Shown: in pieces, positions 44,018 to 53,049 of the stretch
Layout: the number at the start of each line of letters is the position of its first letter
Position numbering within the stretch: position 1 is the first letter of the stretch
Assembly (NCBI RefSeq): GCF_031453975.1
Contig: NZ_JAVDPW010000001.1
Location: 124,001 to 188,000 of the forward strand
Source: Inquilinus ginsengisoli_A
Lineage (GTDB): Bacteria; Pseudomonadota; Alphaproteobacteria; DSM-16000; Inquilinaceae
Length of the DNA: 64,000 nt
Direction: 5' to 3'
Translations under genes and position numbers: made by a program
Notes under the pieces: generated by a model
Databases searched by the model: none
Seen by the model: the letters and a program-made list of their open reading frames with translations, nothing else
Told to the model about the DNA's origin: nothing

Positions 44018-44782
44018 TCAGTCGTCGAGCAGGCCCAGCACCCGCGCCGTGGCGACCGCCTCGGTGCGGCTGGTCGCCTCCAGCTTGCGCATCGCCGATG
44101 CCACATGGTCGTTGACGGCGTGGGTCGGCAGTTCGAGCTGGCGGGCGATGTCGGCGCTGGAGGCGCCCTGGGCGATCCGGGCCAGGCAGTCCCGCTCGCG
44201 CCAGGTCAGGTCGGCCCCGCTCTGGAGCAGGCCGACGGCCGCCCGGCGGACCGCTGCGTCGACGAGGCGCCGCTCGATCTCCAGCGCCTGGCCGAGATGG
44301 GGGCCGATCTGGCGCAGGAGGCGAAGCTGCTCAGGCTCCCATTCCGGCGCTCGCCGCGGCCGCCACAGCGAGATCGTGGTGGGAAGGACGCCTTCCTCCT
44401 CCCGGCCGCTGTCGATCCAGGACAGGCTGGCGTGCTGGTCCTGCGGCATCAGGAAGTCGTTGTAGAATTCGGTCCTGACATAGTCCCGGTCGGACAGCAG
44501 CATGCGGTCGAGGAAGACCGACCCCGCCGGCAGGCGCGGCAGCCAGGATCGGATCGGCAGGATCTCATGGTAATAGGCGCCGTAGAGCTCGACATAGGCG
44601 GGGTCGATCCCAGCGACCAGGGTCTGCACCGCCTGCCCTGGGGCGCTGCGCCGCTGCAGCACCGCGGCCCGGCCGCCGAGTATCCCCGACAGGGTGTCCA
44701 GCGCCACGGCCCAATCCGTGTCGCCGACCGCGGCGTCGTAGAGCTGTCCGATCAGATTCAGGAACGCGCGTTCATCCGGCAT
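44018..44782 (-). CDS. LuxR-type transcriptional regulator 2
   Basis: This 254-residue paralogue of the regulator at 41887 has the same architecture: a sensory N-terminal domain (VAGIDPAYVELYGAYYHEI) and C-terminal helix-turn-helix (LTWRERDCLARIAQGASSADIA, HAVNDHVASAMRKLEATSRTEAV). Both paralogues share the ends RTEAVA and GLLDD/GLLDA. The HTH is near residues 190-250. There is no synthase gene nearby. The gene is 107 bases from the convergent-facing end of the MFS gene, also minus strand. It probably acts at dyad copy 3. Confidence 0.88.
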   Translation of the reverse strand: MPDERAFLNLIGQLYDAAVGDTDWAVALDTLSGILGGRAAVLQRRSAPGQAVQTLVAGIDPAYVELYGAYYHEILPIRSWLPRLPAGSVFLDRMLLSDRDYVRTEFYNDFLMPQDQHASLSWIDSGREEEGVLPTTISLWRPRRAPEWEPEQLRLLRQIGPHLGQALEIERRLVDAAVRRAAVGLLQSGADLTWRERDCLARIAQGASSADIARQLELPTHAVNDHVASAMRKLEATSRTEAVATARVLGLLDD

Positions 44783-44889
44783 GAAGAATCACGATGGTGG
44801 CGGACCGGCCCCTGACCGGGCGGCCGATCCCGGCAACGGAGTGATATAGCACGCCGCAACCGTCGTCATCGGCGGTCCGGCGCCCCCCG

Positions 44890-46128
44890 CTACTCCGCCG
44901 GGGCCGACGCGATTTCGGAATCGAGCCGGGCCTTGCCGAAGGCGACGCCGCGCCGCTCGGGACCGAAGGCGATCAGCACGGCGATGACCACGGCGACGAT
45001 CCCGGTCACCAGCGCCATCGCCATCCCGTAATCGTTGCCGTTGCCGACGGCGATGTGGGTCTGCAGCGTCAGGTTGATCGCCGCCAGCAGGTTGCCGGTC
45101 TGGTAGACGAAGCCGGGGAAGGTGCCGCGCGCCTCCTCGGGCGACAGCTCGTTCAGATGCGCCGGGATCACGCCCCAGGCGCCCTGCACCGCGACCTGCA
45201 TCAGGAAGGCGCCGGCGGCCAGCGTCACGGCGCCGGAGGAGAAGGCCCACAGCGGCAGGGCCGGCAGCGCCAGCAGGGCGGCGATGACGATGACCCGGCG
45301 CCGGCCGAAGCGTTCCGACAGGATGCCGCAGGCCAGGCCGCCGATGATGGCGCCGATGTTGTAGACGATGGCGATCAGGCTGACCTCGTGCGGGGTCATG
45401 CCGTGCTGGACCTTCAGGAAGGTCGGGTAGATGTCCTGGGTGCCGTGGCTGAAGAAGTTGAACGCGGTCATCAGCAGGATGGCGTAGATCCCCAGCCGCC
45501 AGTGCCGCCGGATGGTGTCCAGCAGCGAGATCGGGGCGGCGGCGGTGCGGGTCTCGGTCCAGGACGGGGATTCCGGCACGCTGCGGCGGATGTACAGCAC
45601 CAGCAGGGCGGGCAGCACGCCGATCATGAACATGCCGCGCCAGCCGATCGATTCGTAGAACAGGCCGTAGACCACCGAGGCCAGCAGGTAGCCGGTGGGA
45701 TAGCCCGCCTGCAGCAGGCCGGAGACGAAGCCGCGCGACCTGACCGGGACCGTCTCCATGGTCAGCGAGGCGCCGACGCCCCATTCGCCGCCCATGGCGA
45801 TGCCGTACAGCATGCGCAGGATCAGCAGCACGGTGAAGGTCGGGGAGAAGCCCGAGGCGAATTCGAGCAGCGAGTACAGCAGCACGTCGACCATCAGCGT
45901 CGGCCGGCGGCCGAAGCGGTCGGCGGCGCGGCCGAACAGGAAGGCGCCCAGCGGCCGCATCACCAGGGTCAGCGTCACCAGCCACGACGTGGCCTCGGCC
46001 CCGGTACCGAATTCCTGGGCGATGTCGGTCAGGATGAAGATGAGGAGGAAGAAGTCGAAGGCGTCGAGGGTCCAGCCGAGAAAGCTGGCGACGACGACGC
46101 TGCGCTGCTGGGCGGTCCATCCCTGCAT
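44890..46128 (-). CDS. MFS transporter, organic-acid/sugar-acid type
   Basis: This 412-residue carrier has 12 hydrophobic segments and the MFS motif GRAADRFGRRPTLMV between spans 2 and 3, with FDFFLLIFILTDIA in span 1 and SERFGRRRVIVIAA in the middle loop. The start TLDAFDFF is typical of the metabolite/proton symporters (ShiA, NanT or KgtP type). ATG 46128 was preferred to a frame opening at 46194, since GAGGCTCC precedes it. It sits alone between the LuxR set and pyrE. The substrate is not clear. Confidence 0.88.
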   Translation of the reverse strand: MQGWTAQQRSVVVASFLGWTLDAFDFFLLIFILTDIAQEFGTGAEATSWLVTLTLVMRPLGAFLFGRAADRFGRRPTLMVDVLLYSLLEFASGFSPTFTVLLILRMLYGIAMGGEWGVGASLTMETVPVRSRGFVSGLLQAGYPTGYLLASVVYGLFYESIGWRGMFMIGVLPALLVLYIRRSVPESPSWTETRTAAAPISLLDTIRRHWRLGIYAILLMTAFNFFSHGTQDIYPTFLKVQHGMTPHEVSLIAIVYNIGAIIGGLACGILSERFGRRRVIVIAALLALPALPLWAFSSGAVTLAAGAFLMQVAVQGAWGVIPAHLNELSPEEARGTFPGFVYQTGNLLAAINLTLQTHIAVGNGNDYGMAMALVTGIVAVVIAVLIAFGPERRGVAFGKARLDSEIASAPAE

Positions 46129-46272
46129 GTCGGAGCCTCTTGAGCCGTTGAGTGCGCAGGGCGGCGCCCCCTCCGTCGCCGCCCGCCGCCTCAACCCAGT
46201 TCATCCCTCGATGCCGCGCCCGTCTTGCGCGCATCGGGCATGGCTCATGTGCCGGAACCGAAGCTCCGGGGC

Positions 46273-46974
46273 TCAGTCGGTCGGCATCTGGTCGATGCCG
46301 CCATGCGCGGCCGACCAGGACACCGGGTCGTGCAGGAATGTCTCGACCTCGCCCAGGGTCTTGGTGTCGAAGTGGTTGCCGGCCTTGCACACCTCCAGCA
46401 CGTCCCACCAGGTGGCCAAAGCGTGCAGCTCGACCCCGATCGAGTGGAAGAACTTCGGCGTGTCCTTGAAGATGCCGTAGTTGAAGATGACGAAGACGTG
46501 CTCCACCACCGCGCCGGCGTCGCGCAGTGCCTGGCAGAACTTGGCCTTGCTGCGGCCGTCGGTGCTCAGATCCTCGACCAGCAGCACGCGCTGGCCCTCG
46601 GTCAGCACGCCCTCGATCTGGGCGTTGCGGCCGAAGCCCTTCGGCTTCTTGCGGACATACTGCATCGGCAGCGCCAGCCGGTCGGCGATCCAGGCGGCGT
46701 AGGAGATGCCGGCGGTCTCGCCGCCCGCCACCGCGTCGATCTTCTCGAAGCCGATCTCGCTCAGGATGATCGAGGTGGCGAAGTCCATCAGCACGCCGCG
46801 GATGCGGGGGAAGGAGATCAGCCGCCGCGTGTCGGTGTAGACCGGGCTGGCCCAGCCCGAGGTGAATTTGTAGGGCGTCTCGACGTTGAAGCTGATCGCC
46901 CCGGCCTCGAGATAGGCCTGGACCGTCAGGCGGGCGATGGTCTTGCGGTCGGCAAAGCTGGTCGAGAGGATCAT
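46273..46974 (-). CDS. pyrE: Orotate phosphoribosyltransferase
   Basis: This 233-residue enzyme transfers ribose phosphate from PRPP to orotate to give OMP in pyrimidine synthesis. The PRPP loop VLLVEDLSTDGRSK is near residue 128, GGETAGISYAAW gives the substrate side and YVRKKPKGFG the flexible loop lysines. The size matches the longer alphaproteobacterial form. It is divergent from pyrC by 117 bases, which likely holds both promoters. Confidence 0.93.
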   Translation of the reverse strand: MILSTSFADRKTIARLTVQAYLEAGAISFNVETPYKFTSGWASPVYTDTRRLISFPRIRGVLMDFATSIILSEIGFEKIDAVAGGETAGISYAAWIADRLALPMQYVRKKPKGFGRNAQIEGVLTEGQRVLLVEDLSTDGRSKAKFCQALRDAGAVVEHVFVIFNYGIFKDTPKFFHSIGVELHALATWWDVLEVCKAGNHFDTKTLGEVETFLHDPVSWSAAHGGIDQMPTD

Positions 46975-47091
46975 GGCGGGCTCCGGCGCAGGGGTTTGCG
47001 CGTCTTAGGGCGGGGACAGCCATCTGGCAAGCGGGCTTGCGGGGGAAAGCCCGCATGGCCATGATCCGCGCGCCGCTTCAGGGACCCCGCC

Positions 47092-48144
47092 ATGACCACC
47101 CAGCCTGACCGCCTGACCCTCCGCCGCCCCGACGACTGGCACCTGCATCTGCGCGACGGCGCCATGCTGCGGGCGGTGCTGCCGCACAGCACGGCGCATT
47201 TCGGCCGCGCCATCATCATGCCGAACCTGACGCCGCCGGTGGTGACCACCGCCGATGCCGTCGCCTATCGCGACCGCATCCTGGCGGCGCTGCCGGCCGG
47301 GGCGCGCTTCACCCCGCTGATGACCGCCTACCTGACCGAGGGCACCGACCCCGACGACCTCGCCCGCGGCAAGGAAGAGGGCGTGCTGACCGCGGTCAAG
47401 CTGTATCCGGCCGGCGCCACCACCAACTCCCATGCCGGGGTGCGCGACCTCGCCAAGGTCCGGCCGGTGCTGGCGCGGATGCAGGCGATCGGCCTGCCGC
47501 TGCTGGTGCATGGCGAGGTGGTCGACCCCGCGATCGACATCTTCGACCGCGAGGCGGTGTTCATCGAACGCCACCTGCAGCCGATCCGCGCCGACTTCCC
47601 CGAACTGCGCATCGTGTTCGAGCACGTCACCACCCGGAACGGGGTGGATTTCGTGCTGGACCAGGGCGACGGCCTGGTCGGCGCCACCATCACGCCGCAT
47701 CACCTGATCCTGAACCGCAACGACCTGCTCGTCGGCGGGGTGCGCCCCCACTACTACTGCCTGCCGGTGGTGAAGCGCGAAAGCCACCGCCTGGCGCTGC
47801 GGGCGGCCGCGACTTCGGGCGACCCGCGCTTCTTCCTCGGCACCGATTCCGCGCCGCATCCGGTGCATGCCAAGGAGGCGGCCTGCGGCTGCGCCGGCGT
47901 GTTCAACGCCCTGGCCGCGGTGGCCTGCTACGCCGAGGTGTTCGCGGAGGAGGGGGCGCTGGACCGCTTCGAGACCTTCGCCTCGCTCAACGGCCCGGCC
48001 TTCTACCAGCTGCCGGTGAACGACGAGACCATCACCCTGGTCCGCGGCGAGGACGACCTGCCGGAGCGGCTGGCGGTCCCGGGCGGCGACGACGTCCATG
48101 TCTTCCGCGGCAAGACCGTGCCGGGCTGGCGGGTGGAGGCATAG
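47092..48144 (+). CDS. pyrC: Dihydroorotase (class II)
   Basis: This 350-residue zinc enzyme closes carbamoyl aspartate to dihydroorotate. The metal ligands HLHLRDG are at residues 17-23, Lys103 in AVKLYPAGATTNS is the carboxylated bridging lysine, and HGE (near 140) and EHVTTRNG follow. The length fits the E. coli-like class. ATG 47092 comes after CAGGGACCCCGCC. Divergent from pyrE, so two steps of pyrimidine synthesis are together. Confidence 0.95.
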   Translation: MTTQPDRLTLRRPDDWHLHLRDGAMLRAVLPHSTAHFGRAIIMPNLTPPVVTTADAVAYRDRILAALPAGARFTPLMTAYLTEGTDPDDLARGKEEGVLTAVKLYPAGATTNSHAGVRDLAKVRPVLARMQAIGLPLLVHGEVVDPAIDIFDREAVFIERHLQPIRADFPELRIVFEHVTTRNGVDFVLDQGDGLVGATITPHHLILNRNDLLVGGVRPHYYCLPVVKRESHRLALRAAATSGDPRFFLGTDSAPHPVHAKEAACGCAGVFNALAAVACYAEVFAEEGALDRFETFASLNGPAFYQLPVNDETITLVRGEDDLPERLAVPGGDDVHVFRGKTVPGWRVEA

Positions 48145-48171
48145 GCACGGCCGGCGGCCGCTTCCGAACCC

Positions 48172-48330
48172 TCAAAGGTACAATCCGACGTCGTTTCTGA
48201 GGTGCTCGCTCAGCGCGCTGATGTCGGGCGGCTTGCGGGCTGCCCTGGTCCGGCGGGCCGGACGCCACCAGACGGCGGCGCGCAGCAGGGACAGGCGTGC
48301 CACGCGCGCCGCCGCAACCAGAATGAACAT
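48172..48330 (-). CDS. DUF1127-like small protein
   Basis: This 52-residue basic protein has the DUF1127 pattern: an Arg-rich middle (WWRPARRTRAARKP) and a C-terminal SEHLRNDVGL that matches the usual (L)xDxGL end. DUF1127 proteins are small, often RNA-linked regulators in alphaproteobacteria. The first 12 residues are more hydrophobic. The start ATG 48330 has only a weak ribosome site. Too short for most gene callers. Confidence 0.65.
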   Translation of the reverse strand: MFILVAAARVARLSLLRAAVWWRPARRTRAARKPPDISALSEHLRNDVGLYL

Positions 48331-48380
48331 GATCGCTGCCCATCGAACCAAGGGTGGAGAAGCGGGCCGCCCGGCGCGGC

Positions 48381-48884
48381 CTATTTGCCCATCTCCATCG
48401 CCGCGTCGCACGAGACGTTCGGGTTCATGTCGGCGAAGGTCCCGGTCGGGTTCGGCCGCCAGGCCCAGACATGAAGCTCGTAGAACGCATCCAGCCCGTA
48501 GCGGTTGGGGGCGCTGTTGAAGTTGAACAGCTGGCCCTCGATCGCGGCCGGGCCTTTGGAGGTGATGTACTCGACCGCCACCAGCTCGAGCTTGCCGTCG
48601 GGTTTCGGCTCGTACATCACCGCTTCGGGCCTGGCCAGATCGATCGCGTCGTCCTTCAGATAGGCGGCATTGACGTAGTGGATCCCCATGGCCCCCCCGC
48701 TCACGCCGCTGGCGCAGGGAATCGGGGTGTAGCCCTCGGCCGTGGCCGCCGACACGTCGTGAAAGCGGTCGTTGGCCGTGCGCACCTTGTCCGCCAGCGG
48801 ATTGCCGGCCGCATGGGCGACCGCGGTGCCGATGACCATCAGGGATATGACGACGAGAGTCCGGGCATGGCGACGTGATTTCAT
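48381..48884 (-). CDS. Secreted protein of unknown function
   Basis: This 167-residue protein starts at ATG 48884, right behind GGAGAGGCAG, with a signal of 24 residues ending in AVAHAAG. Mature landmarks are EGYTPIPCASGVSGGAMGIHYVN, LVAVEYITS and ELHVWAWRPNPTGTFADMNPNVSC, with two Cys that could pair. I recall similar proteins annotated only as hypothetical. The GIHYVN and LHVWAW motifs suggest a small beta-rich ligand-binding domain. Function unknown. Confidence 0.75.
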   Translation of the reverse strand: MKSRRHARTLVVISLMVIGTAVAHAAGNPLADKVRTANDRFHDVSAATAEGYTPIPCASGVSGGAMGIHYVNAAYLKDDAIDLARPEAVMYEPKPDGKLELVAVEYITSKGPAAIEGQLFNFNSAPNRYGLDAFYELHVWAWRPNPTGTFADMNPNVSCDAAMEMGK

Positions 48885-49116
48885 CTGCCTCTCCATTTGA
48901 TTGTGGATCGGGCGCCGCAGGCGGCGGGGCCGGGCTGGCCACCGTGCCTGCGGCGTCGATCGGGATGTTTGCGGTTTCGGAAGGGAATCGAGGCGTCGGC
49001 CCCGATCCGGTCAGGCGCGGCCTGGGCAGGCCCGGCGCGCTCGGCCTTGCGGGGCGCGGCCCGCCATCTTCGGCTGACGCGGCGGAGTCCGTCACCCGCC
49101 CCGCTGGAAATCCACC

Positions 49117-49389
49117 CTAGAGGTGGAAATACGGATCGAGCACGCGGACCTCGGTGATCCGCTCCACCGGCAGCCCGTTGCGGTCCGCGGCCTTGCGAAT
49201 GGCCTCCGGGGTCGGGGCGTCGTAGATGCAGAAGGTCTGCTTCTTGTCCGCGGTCACATAGGAATGCACCCAGGTCACCCCGTGCTGGGCGTTGTTGGCG
49301 ATGACGGTGGCCGCCGTCTGGCGGCCCGGCTGGTCGGGGGCGAGACCGAGTCCATCCGGGAAATGGCGTTCGATCAGATAGCGGGGCAT
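49117..49389 (-). CDS. DUF4242-family protein
   Basis: This 90-residue protein begins MPRYLIERHFPDGLG and contains HGVTWVHSYVTADKKQTFCIYDAPTPEAI and GLPVERITEVRVLDPYF. That is the pattern of the DUF4242 family of small ferredoxin-like folds that have been linked to metal binding. It has no signal. The gene lies 50 bases downstream of the large regulator at 49439 on the same strand, so they may be co-transcribed. Confidence 0.85.
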   Translation of the reverse strand: MPRYLIERHFPDGLGLAPDQPGRQTAATVIANNAQHGVTWVHSYVTADKKQTFCIYDAPTPEAIRKAADRNGLPVERITEVRVLDPYFHL

Positions 49390-49438
49390 GGCGTCGTATC
49401 TCCTGCTTGCGGCATCGGGCCGTGTTGAGGTGATCAGG

Positions 49439-52099
49439 CTATGCGCCGCGGCGTTCCCGCACATCGGGAGGGCTTCCCCATTTTGCGGTGGGGCCTTCCC
49501 CATTTTTCGCCATCAGATTCTGCTCATGGGCGATGCGAACCGCCTCGCCACGCGTCGCGGCACCGAGCTTGGCCAGCACGGACGAGACATGATGGTCGAC
49601 GGTCTTGGAGGAGACGTGGAGCCGGTCGCCGATCCGGCCGTTGCTGAGGCCTTCGGCCAGGCAGCCCAGGATCTCCACCTCGCGCCTGGTCAGGCCAAGC
49701 GGGTTCCGGCGTGTGCTGGCCCTGGGCCCGCGCGGGATGCGGCGAACCCCCTCGCCGCGCATCCGCTGGCGCAGCATCGCGGCCGCGGGGGCCGCGCCGA
49801 GCCGATCGAAGATCTCTAGCGCCGCCAGCTGCGCCGGCTGGTCGCCATCGGCCAGCGCGCGCGCCTGCTCATAGGGGCAGCCCAGGCGGTGCCAGGCTTC
49901 GGCCGCGCGGTGCCAATCGCCCCTGATCTGCAGGACGAAGGGTGGCGCGGCCCAGCCCGGCGCGGCGATGGTGTCGCCGGCCCGCCAGCGCCAGAACGAG
50001 AACTCGCCCGCATGCCAGGGGTGGCGATGCCTGATCGCGAGATCGTAGACCGCCGTCGCCTCCGCCATCGCGCGGTCAGGCTCGCCGGCGAGCCATGCCG
50101 CCTCCGCCCGGGCGGCGCGGGCCGGCGCCAGGCGCTGCAGCGTGTCGGTCTGCAGCACCTGCTCGAGGGCTTCGTCAAGCACCGCGGCGGCACCCGGATC
50201 ACCGCGCCGGGTCCGCACGCGGCCCAGGGCGATCAGCGCCATGATCCGGCTGACGGCCCCGACATGGGGGCGCTCGACCAGCGACACCGCGATGTCGCCG
50301 GCCTCGTCCCAGCGGCCCTGATAGAACCGCGTCAAGGCGAGCCAGGACCGCATGTAGTGGTTCGCATGATCCAGGTCGCGTTCGGCCGTGTAGGCGATGC
50401 CGTCGGCGAGATGGCGCTCCGCCTCGGCGAACTGGTACTGCTCGCCATAGCACGAGCCCAGATTCGAATGGGCGAGGCCGACCAGGGAGTCCAGCCCCGC
50501 GCGGCGCGCCAGGGCGAGGCTGCGGTCGAGATGCGGGCGGCCGCGCTCGTCTCCGAAGGCGAGCATCGCCGACCCCACGACATTCTCGGCGGCCGCGATG
50601 GTGGCCTCGTCCCCAAGACGCGTGGCCAGTGCGATCGCCTTCCGGCCCCAACGCACCGCCGGCTCGCGATCCCGGTGCAGCATCCGCAGATGGGCCTGGA
50701 TCCGATAGGCGGCGGCCAATTGGCGCGTCGGGGGCAGCGCCTCCAGCACCTCGATGGCGCGGCGGCTCGCCTCCTCGGCGGCGGCGTTGCGGCCGCTCCG
50801 GACCAGGGGCCAGGCGAGGGCGGCGAGGTTCTCCCCCTCCTTCAGTCGGTCCCCGGCCTGGCGCCACAGCTCGATCGCCTCCTGGCGGGCCCGGCTGGCT
50901 TCGGCGAGGTCGTCGATGATGGCGCATTCCTCGGCATAGGCCTCGAGCAGCTGCGCCCGTTCGGCCGGCGGCCGATCGCCGGCGAAGCCGAGGACACGGA
51001 GATACTGGGCCGCCGCCGCCCGGTGGGCCCCGGCAGCGACGGCGGCACGGGCCGCCGCCGGCCCGAATTCGAGGACCGCGTCGCCATCGCCCGCGCCCTC
51101 GGCGAACTGCGCCAGCTGCGCCAGGTCGATGCGCCCGGCCCCGGAGGTCCTCAGGCCGTCGAGCGCCGATCGATGGAGCTCCCGGCGGCGTCCGGGCTCG
51201 AGATCGGTCAGCACCGCCTCGCGAACCAGCTCGTGCCGGAAGGAGATGCCACCTTGCGTCGCCTCGAGCAGTCCGGCCCTGATGCATTCGGCCAGGCCCT
51301 CGGCTGCGCCGCCAAGCACCCGCTCCACCGCGATATGGTCCATCCGGCTGCCGATCACGGCCGCGGCCTCCAGCACATATCGGCCGGCCGGCGTCAGCTT
51401 CGCCGCCCGGGCCAGCACCGCGTCGCGCACCGTCTTCGGAAGTCCCCGCTCCGCCCAAGACAGGATCTCGGTGATGAAGAATGGGTTGCCGCGGGTCTGC
51501 CGGTACAGCGCCTCGGGGTCGAACGGTCGGCCCGCGATCAGGCTGCGCACGGCGTCGATCGTCAGGCGCGGCGGCTCGATGCGGAGGGTCGCCCCCGACG
51601 TCGCCAGGTCGCCGAGGAGCACGCGGAGGGGATGCCGGGCGCCGACCTCGTCGTCGCGATAGGTGAGGATGAGAAGAACCTTGGTCTGCGCAATGCGGCG
51701 GCTCAGGAACCTGATGAGGTCGAGCGTCGCCTCGTCGGCCCAATGGATGTCCTCGATCACGAGGAGCGTTGGCCGGCTCGGCTCGTCAAGCAGGTCGAGC
51801 ACGGTCGAGAACACCGCGGTGCGCGGCGCCTCGTCCTGCAGCTGCGCCAGCAGTCTTCCGCCGGTCTGGCGGGCGATGTCGTGCAACGGGCCGAGCGGCG
51901 AGGGGGTGAACAGCGCGTCGCAATGCCCCTTGAGGATGCGCATCGCCTGGCCGCTCGTCGCGATGAAGCGATCGACGAGTGAGGTCTTGCCGATACCGGC
52001 CTCGCCGTTGACCAGCGCGATGCGTCCCGCGTGGGCGCACGCCTCCTTCAGGGCGGCGGCCAGCAGCTGCAGTTCGTAGCCCCGTTCGAGCAGCTCCAT
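49439..52099 (-). CDS. Large ATPase regulator with LuxR helix-turn-helix (LAL/MalT-like)
   Basis: This 886-residue cytoplasmic regulator has an N-terminal AAA/STAND ATPase: Walker A GEAGIGKTS at 32-40, Walker B TLLVIEDIHWADEA near 115. A long helical region of TPR-like repeats (about 380-780) follows and then a LuxR helix-turn-helix (near 815-870: LTRREVEILGCLAEGLSNGRIGDRL). The effector presumably binds the TPR region. ATG 52099 is used; TTG two codons earlier is possible. Its target may include the DUF4242 gene next to it. Confidence 0.92.
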   Translation of the reverse strand: MELLERGYELQLLAAALKEACAHAGRIALVNGEAGIGKTSLVDRFIATSGQAMRILKGHCDALFTPSPLGPLHDIARQTGGRLLAQLQDEAPRTAVFSTVLDLLDEPSRPTLLVIEDIHWADEATLDLIRFLSRRIAQTKVLLILTYRDDEVGARHPLRVLLGDLATSGATLRIEPPRLTIDAVRSLIAGRPFDPEALYRQTRGNPFFITEILSWAERGLPKTVRDAVLARAAKLTPAGRYVLEAAAVIGSRMDHIAVERVLGGAAEGLAECIRAGLLEATQGGISFRHELVREAVLTDLEPGRRRELHRSALDGLRTSGAGRIDLAQLAQFAEGAGDGDAVLEFGPAAARAAVAAGAHRAAAAQYLRVLGFAGDRPPAERAQLLEAYAEECAIIDDLAEASRARQEAIELWRQAGDRLKEGENLAALAWPLVRSGRNAAAEEASRRAIEVLEALPPTRQLAAAYRIQAHLRMLHRDREPAVRWGRKAIALATRLGDEATIAAAENVVGSAMLAFGDERGRPHLDRSLALARRAGLDSLVGLAHSNLGSCYGEQYQFAEAERHLADGIAYTAERDLDHANHYMRSWLALTRFYQGRWDEAGDIAVSLVERPHVGAVSRIMALIALGRVRTRRGDPGAAAVLDEALEQVLQTDTLQRLAPARAARAEAAWLAGEPDRAMAEATAVYDLAIRHRHPWHAGEFSFWRWRAGDTIAAPGWAAPPFVLQIRGDWHRAAEAWHRLGCPYEQARALADGDQPAQLAALEIFDRLGAAPAAAMLRQRMRGEGVRRIPRGPRASTRRNPLGLTRREVEILGCLAEGLSNGRIGDRLHVSSKTVDHHVSSVLAKLGAATRGEAVRIAHEQNLMAKNGEGPTAKWGSPPDVRERRGA

Positions 52100-52222
52100 C
52101 GGCAAGGCTCTGTCAGATTGGGTGGCCCATTCTGCCTCGCCTTCTGGGCAGGATCATGTCAGTGCCGGATGCCGGGCCGCTCCCGGATGGCCGTGGTTCA
52201 GGGCGGGTGCTAGCCTGTGCCG

Positions 52223-52555
52223 ATGATCAGCTCAGCAGTGTTTCACGACGCGACGATTGCCCGTCTCTCCGTGGAGGGCAGCGTGATTCACATCGAAGTG
52301 AACGAATTTGCTTTGTCCCCGGTTGAGATGTGCCCGCCGACCCGCATCTCGATCCGGAATTGCCGAGAGATCCTTCGAGATGGCCTCCTGGCCGAGGGGA
52401 TAGTGCCGGAATCCGAAGATGGCGAGATCTATAGGATCGAAGAGGATGCGGTCGGCATTACCTTGATGGTCATCTGGTTCAAATACAAACCGCGCACCGA
52501 GTCGCTCGTGGCCTACAAGTTTGTGGGAGCGGATTTGGACGTGACGGCTTTGTAG
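52223..52555 (+). CDS. Hypothetical cytoplasmic protein
   Basis: This 110-residue protein starts at ATG 52223 (a GTG two codons earlier is also possible). It has no signal. The sequence is beta-rich and mixed in charge (IHIEVNEFALSP, IVPESEDGEIYRIEE, WFKYKPRTE). Codon use is less G+C-biased than in neighbours (several TTT, GAT and GAA), so it may be acquired. It resembles small immunity-type proteins in size and composition only. No toxin gene is next to it. Confidence 0.5.
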   Translation: MISSAVFHDATIARLSVEGSVIHIEVNEFALSPVEMCPPTRISIRNCREILRDGLLAEGIVPESEDGEIYRIEEDAVGITLMVIWFKYKPRTESLVAYKFVGADLDVTAL

Positions 52556-52591
52556 CCGTACCGGCTGTGAACGCCGACTGCCCCGTCCGGC

Positions 52592-52903
52592 TCAGCCCTC
52601 AGTCCCGACCGGCCGGAAGAATGACCGCTCGTAGCGCAGGAAGCAGCGCGTCTCCTTGGCATAGGCCATGGCCTTGGCGACCTCCGGATCCGTGGCGGCT
52701 TTGCGCCGGTAGTCCTCGTAGGCGGCGAAGCTGGGGAAGCTGAACAGCCCCAGCGCCACGTCGCTCTCGCCCTCGGACGGCAGGAAATAGCCGTGATGGG
52801 TGCCGCCGAACCGCGGCAGTAGCTCGAGCCACATCCGGGCATAGGTCTCGAACTCGGGAAGCTTGTCCTGATCGACGATGTAGCGGATGTGGCAGGTGAT
52901 CAT
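52592..52903 (-). CDS. NIPSNAP-family protein
   Basis: This 103-residue protein shows the NIPSNAP/ferredoxin-like pattern: ITCHIRYIVDQDKLPEFETYARMW at the start, GTHHGYFLPSEG, LFSFPSFAAYEDYR and SFFRPVG at the end. Family members are small dimeric proteins with no firm function. The gene is convergent with the hypothetical gene at 52223 and divergent from the PLP enzyme gene. Confidence 0.85.
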   Translation of the reverse strand: MITCHIRYIVDQDKLPEFETYARMWLELLPRFGGTHHGYFLPSEGESDVALGLFSFPSFAAYEDYRRKAATDPEVAKAMAYAKETRCFLRYERSFFRPVGTEG

Positions 52904-53049
52904 CGGCGGCTCCCTGGAGAAGGCGAGGAATCGGGTCGGTGCTGGTCTACCCCAGATTCGACGGTGCGGTGAGGGGAACAGATCCTCGCTTGACGCGGCC
53001 GCCGGTGCCGCCTTCGATGGGGCCGGAACTCATCGGAAGGAATTCGTCC

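Noticed and set aside
44789..47062. A 757-codon frame on the minus strand covering the MFS and pyrE genes
   Set aside because: It runs through both real genes in another frame and has shadow-type composition.
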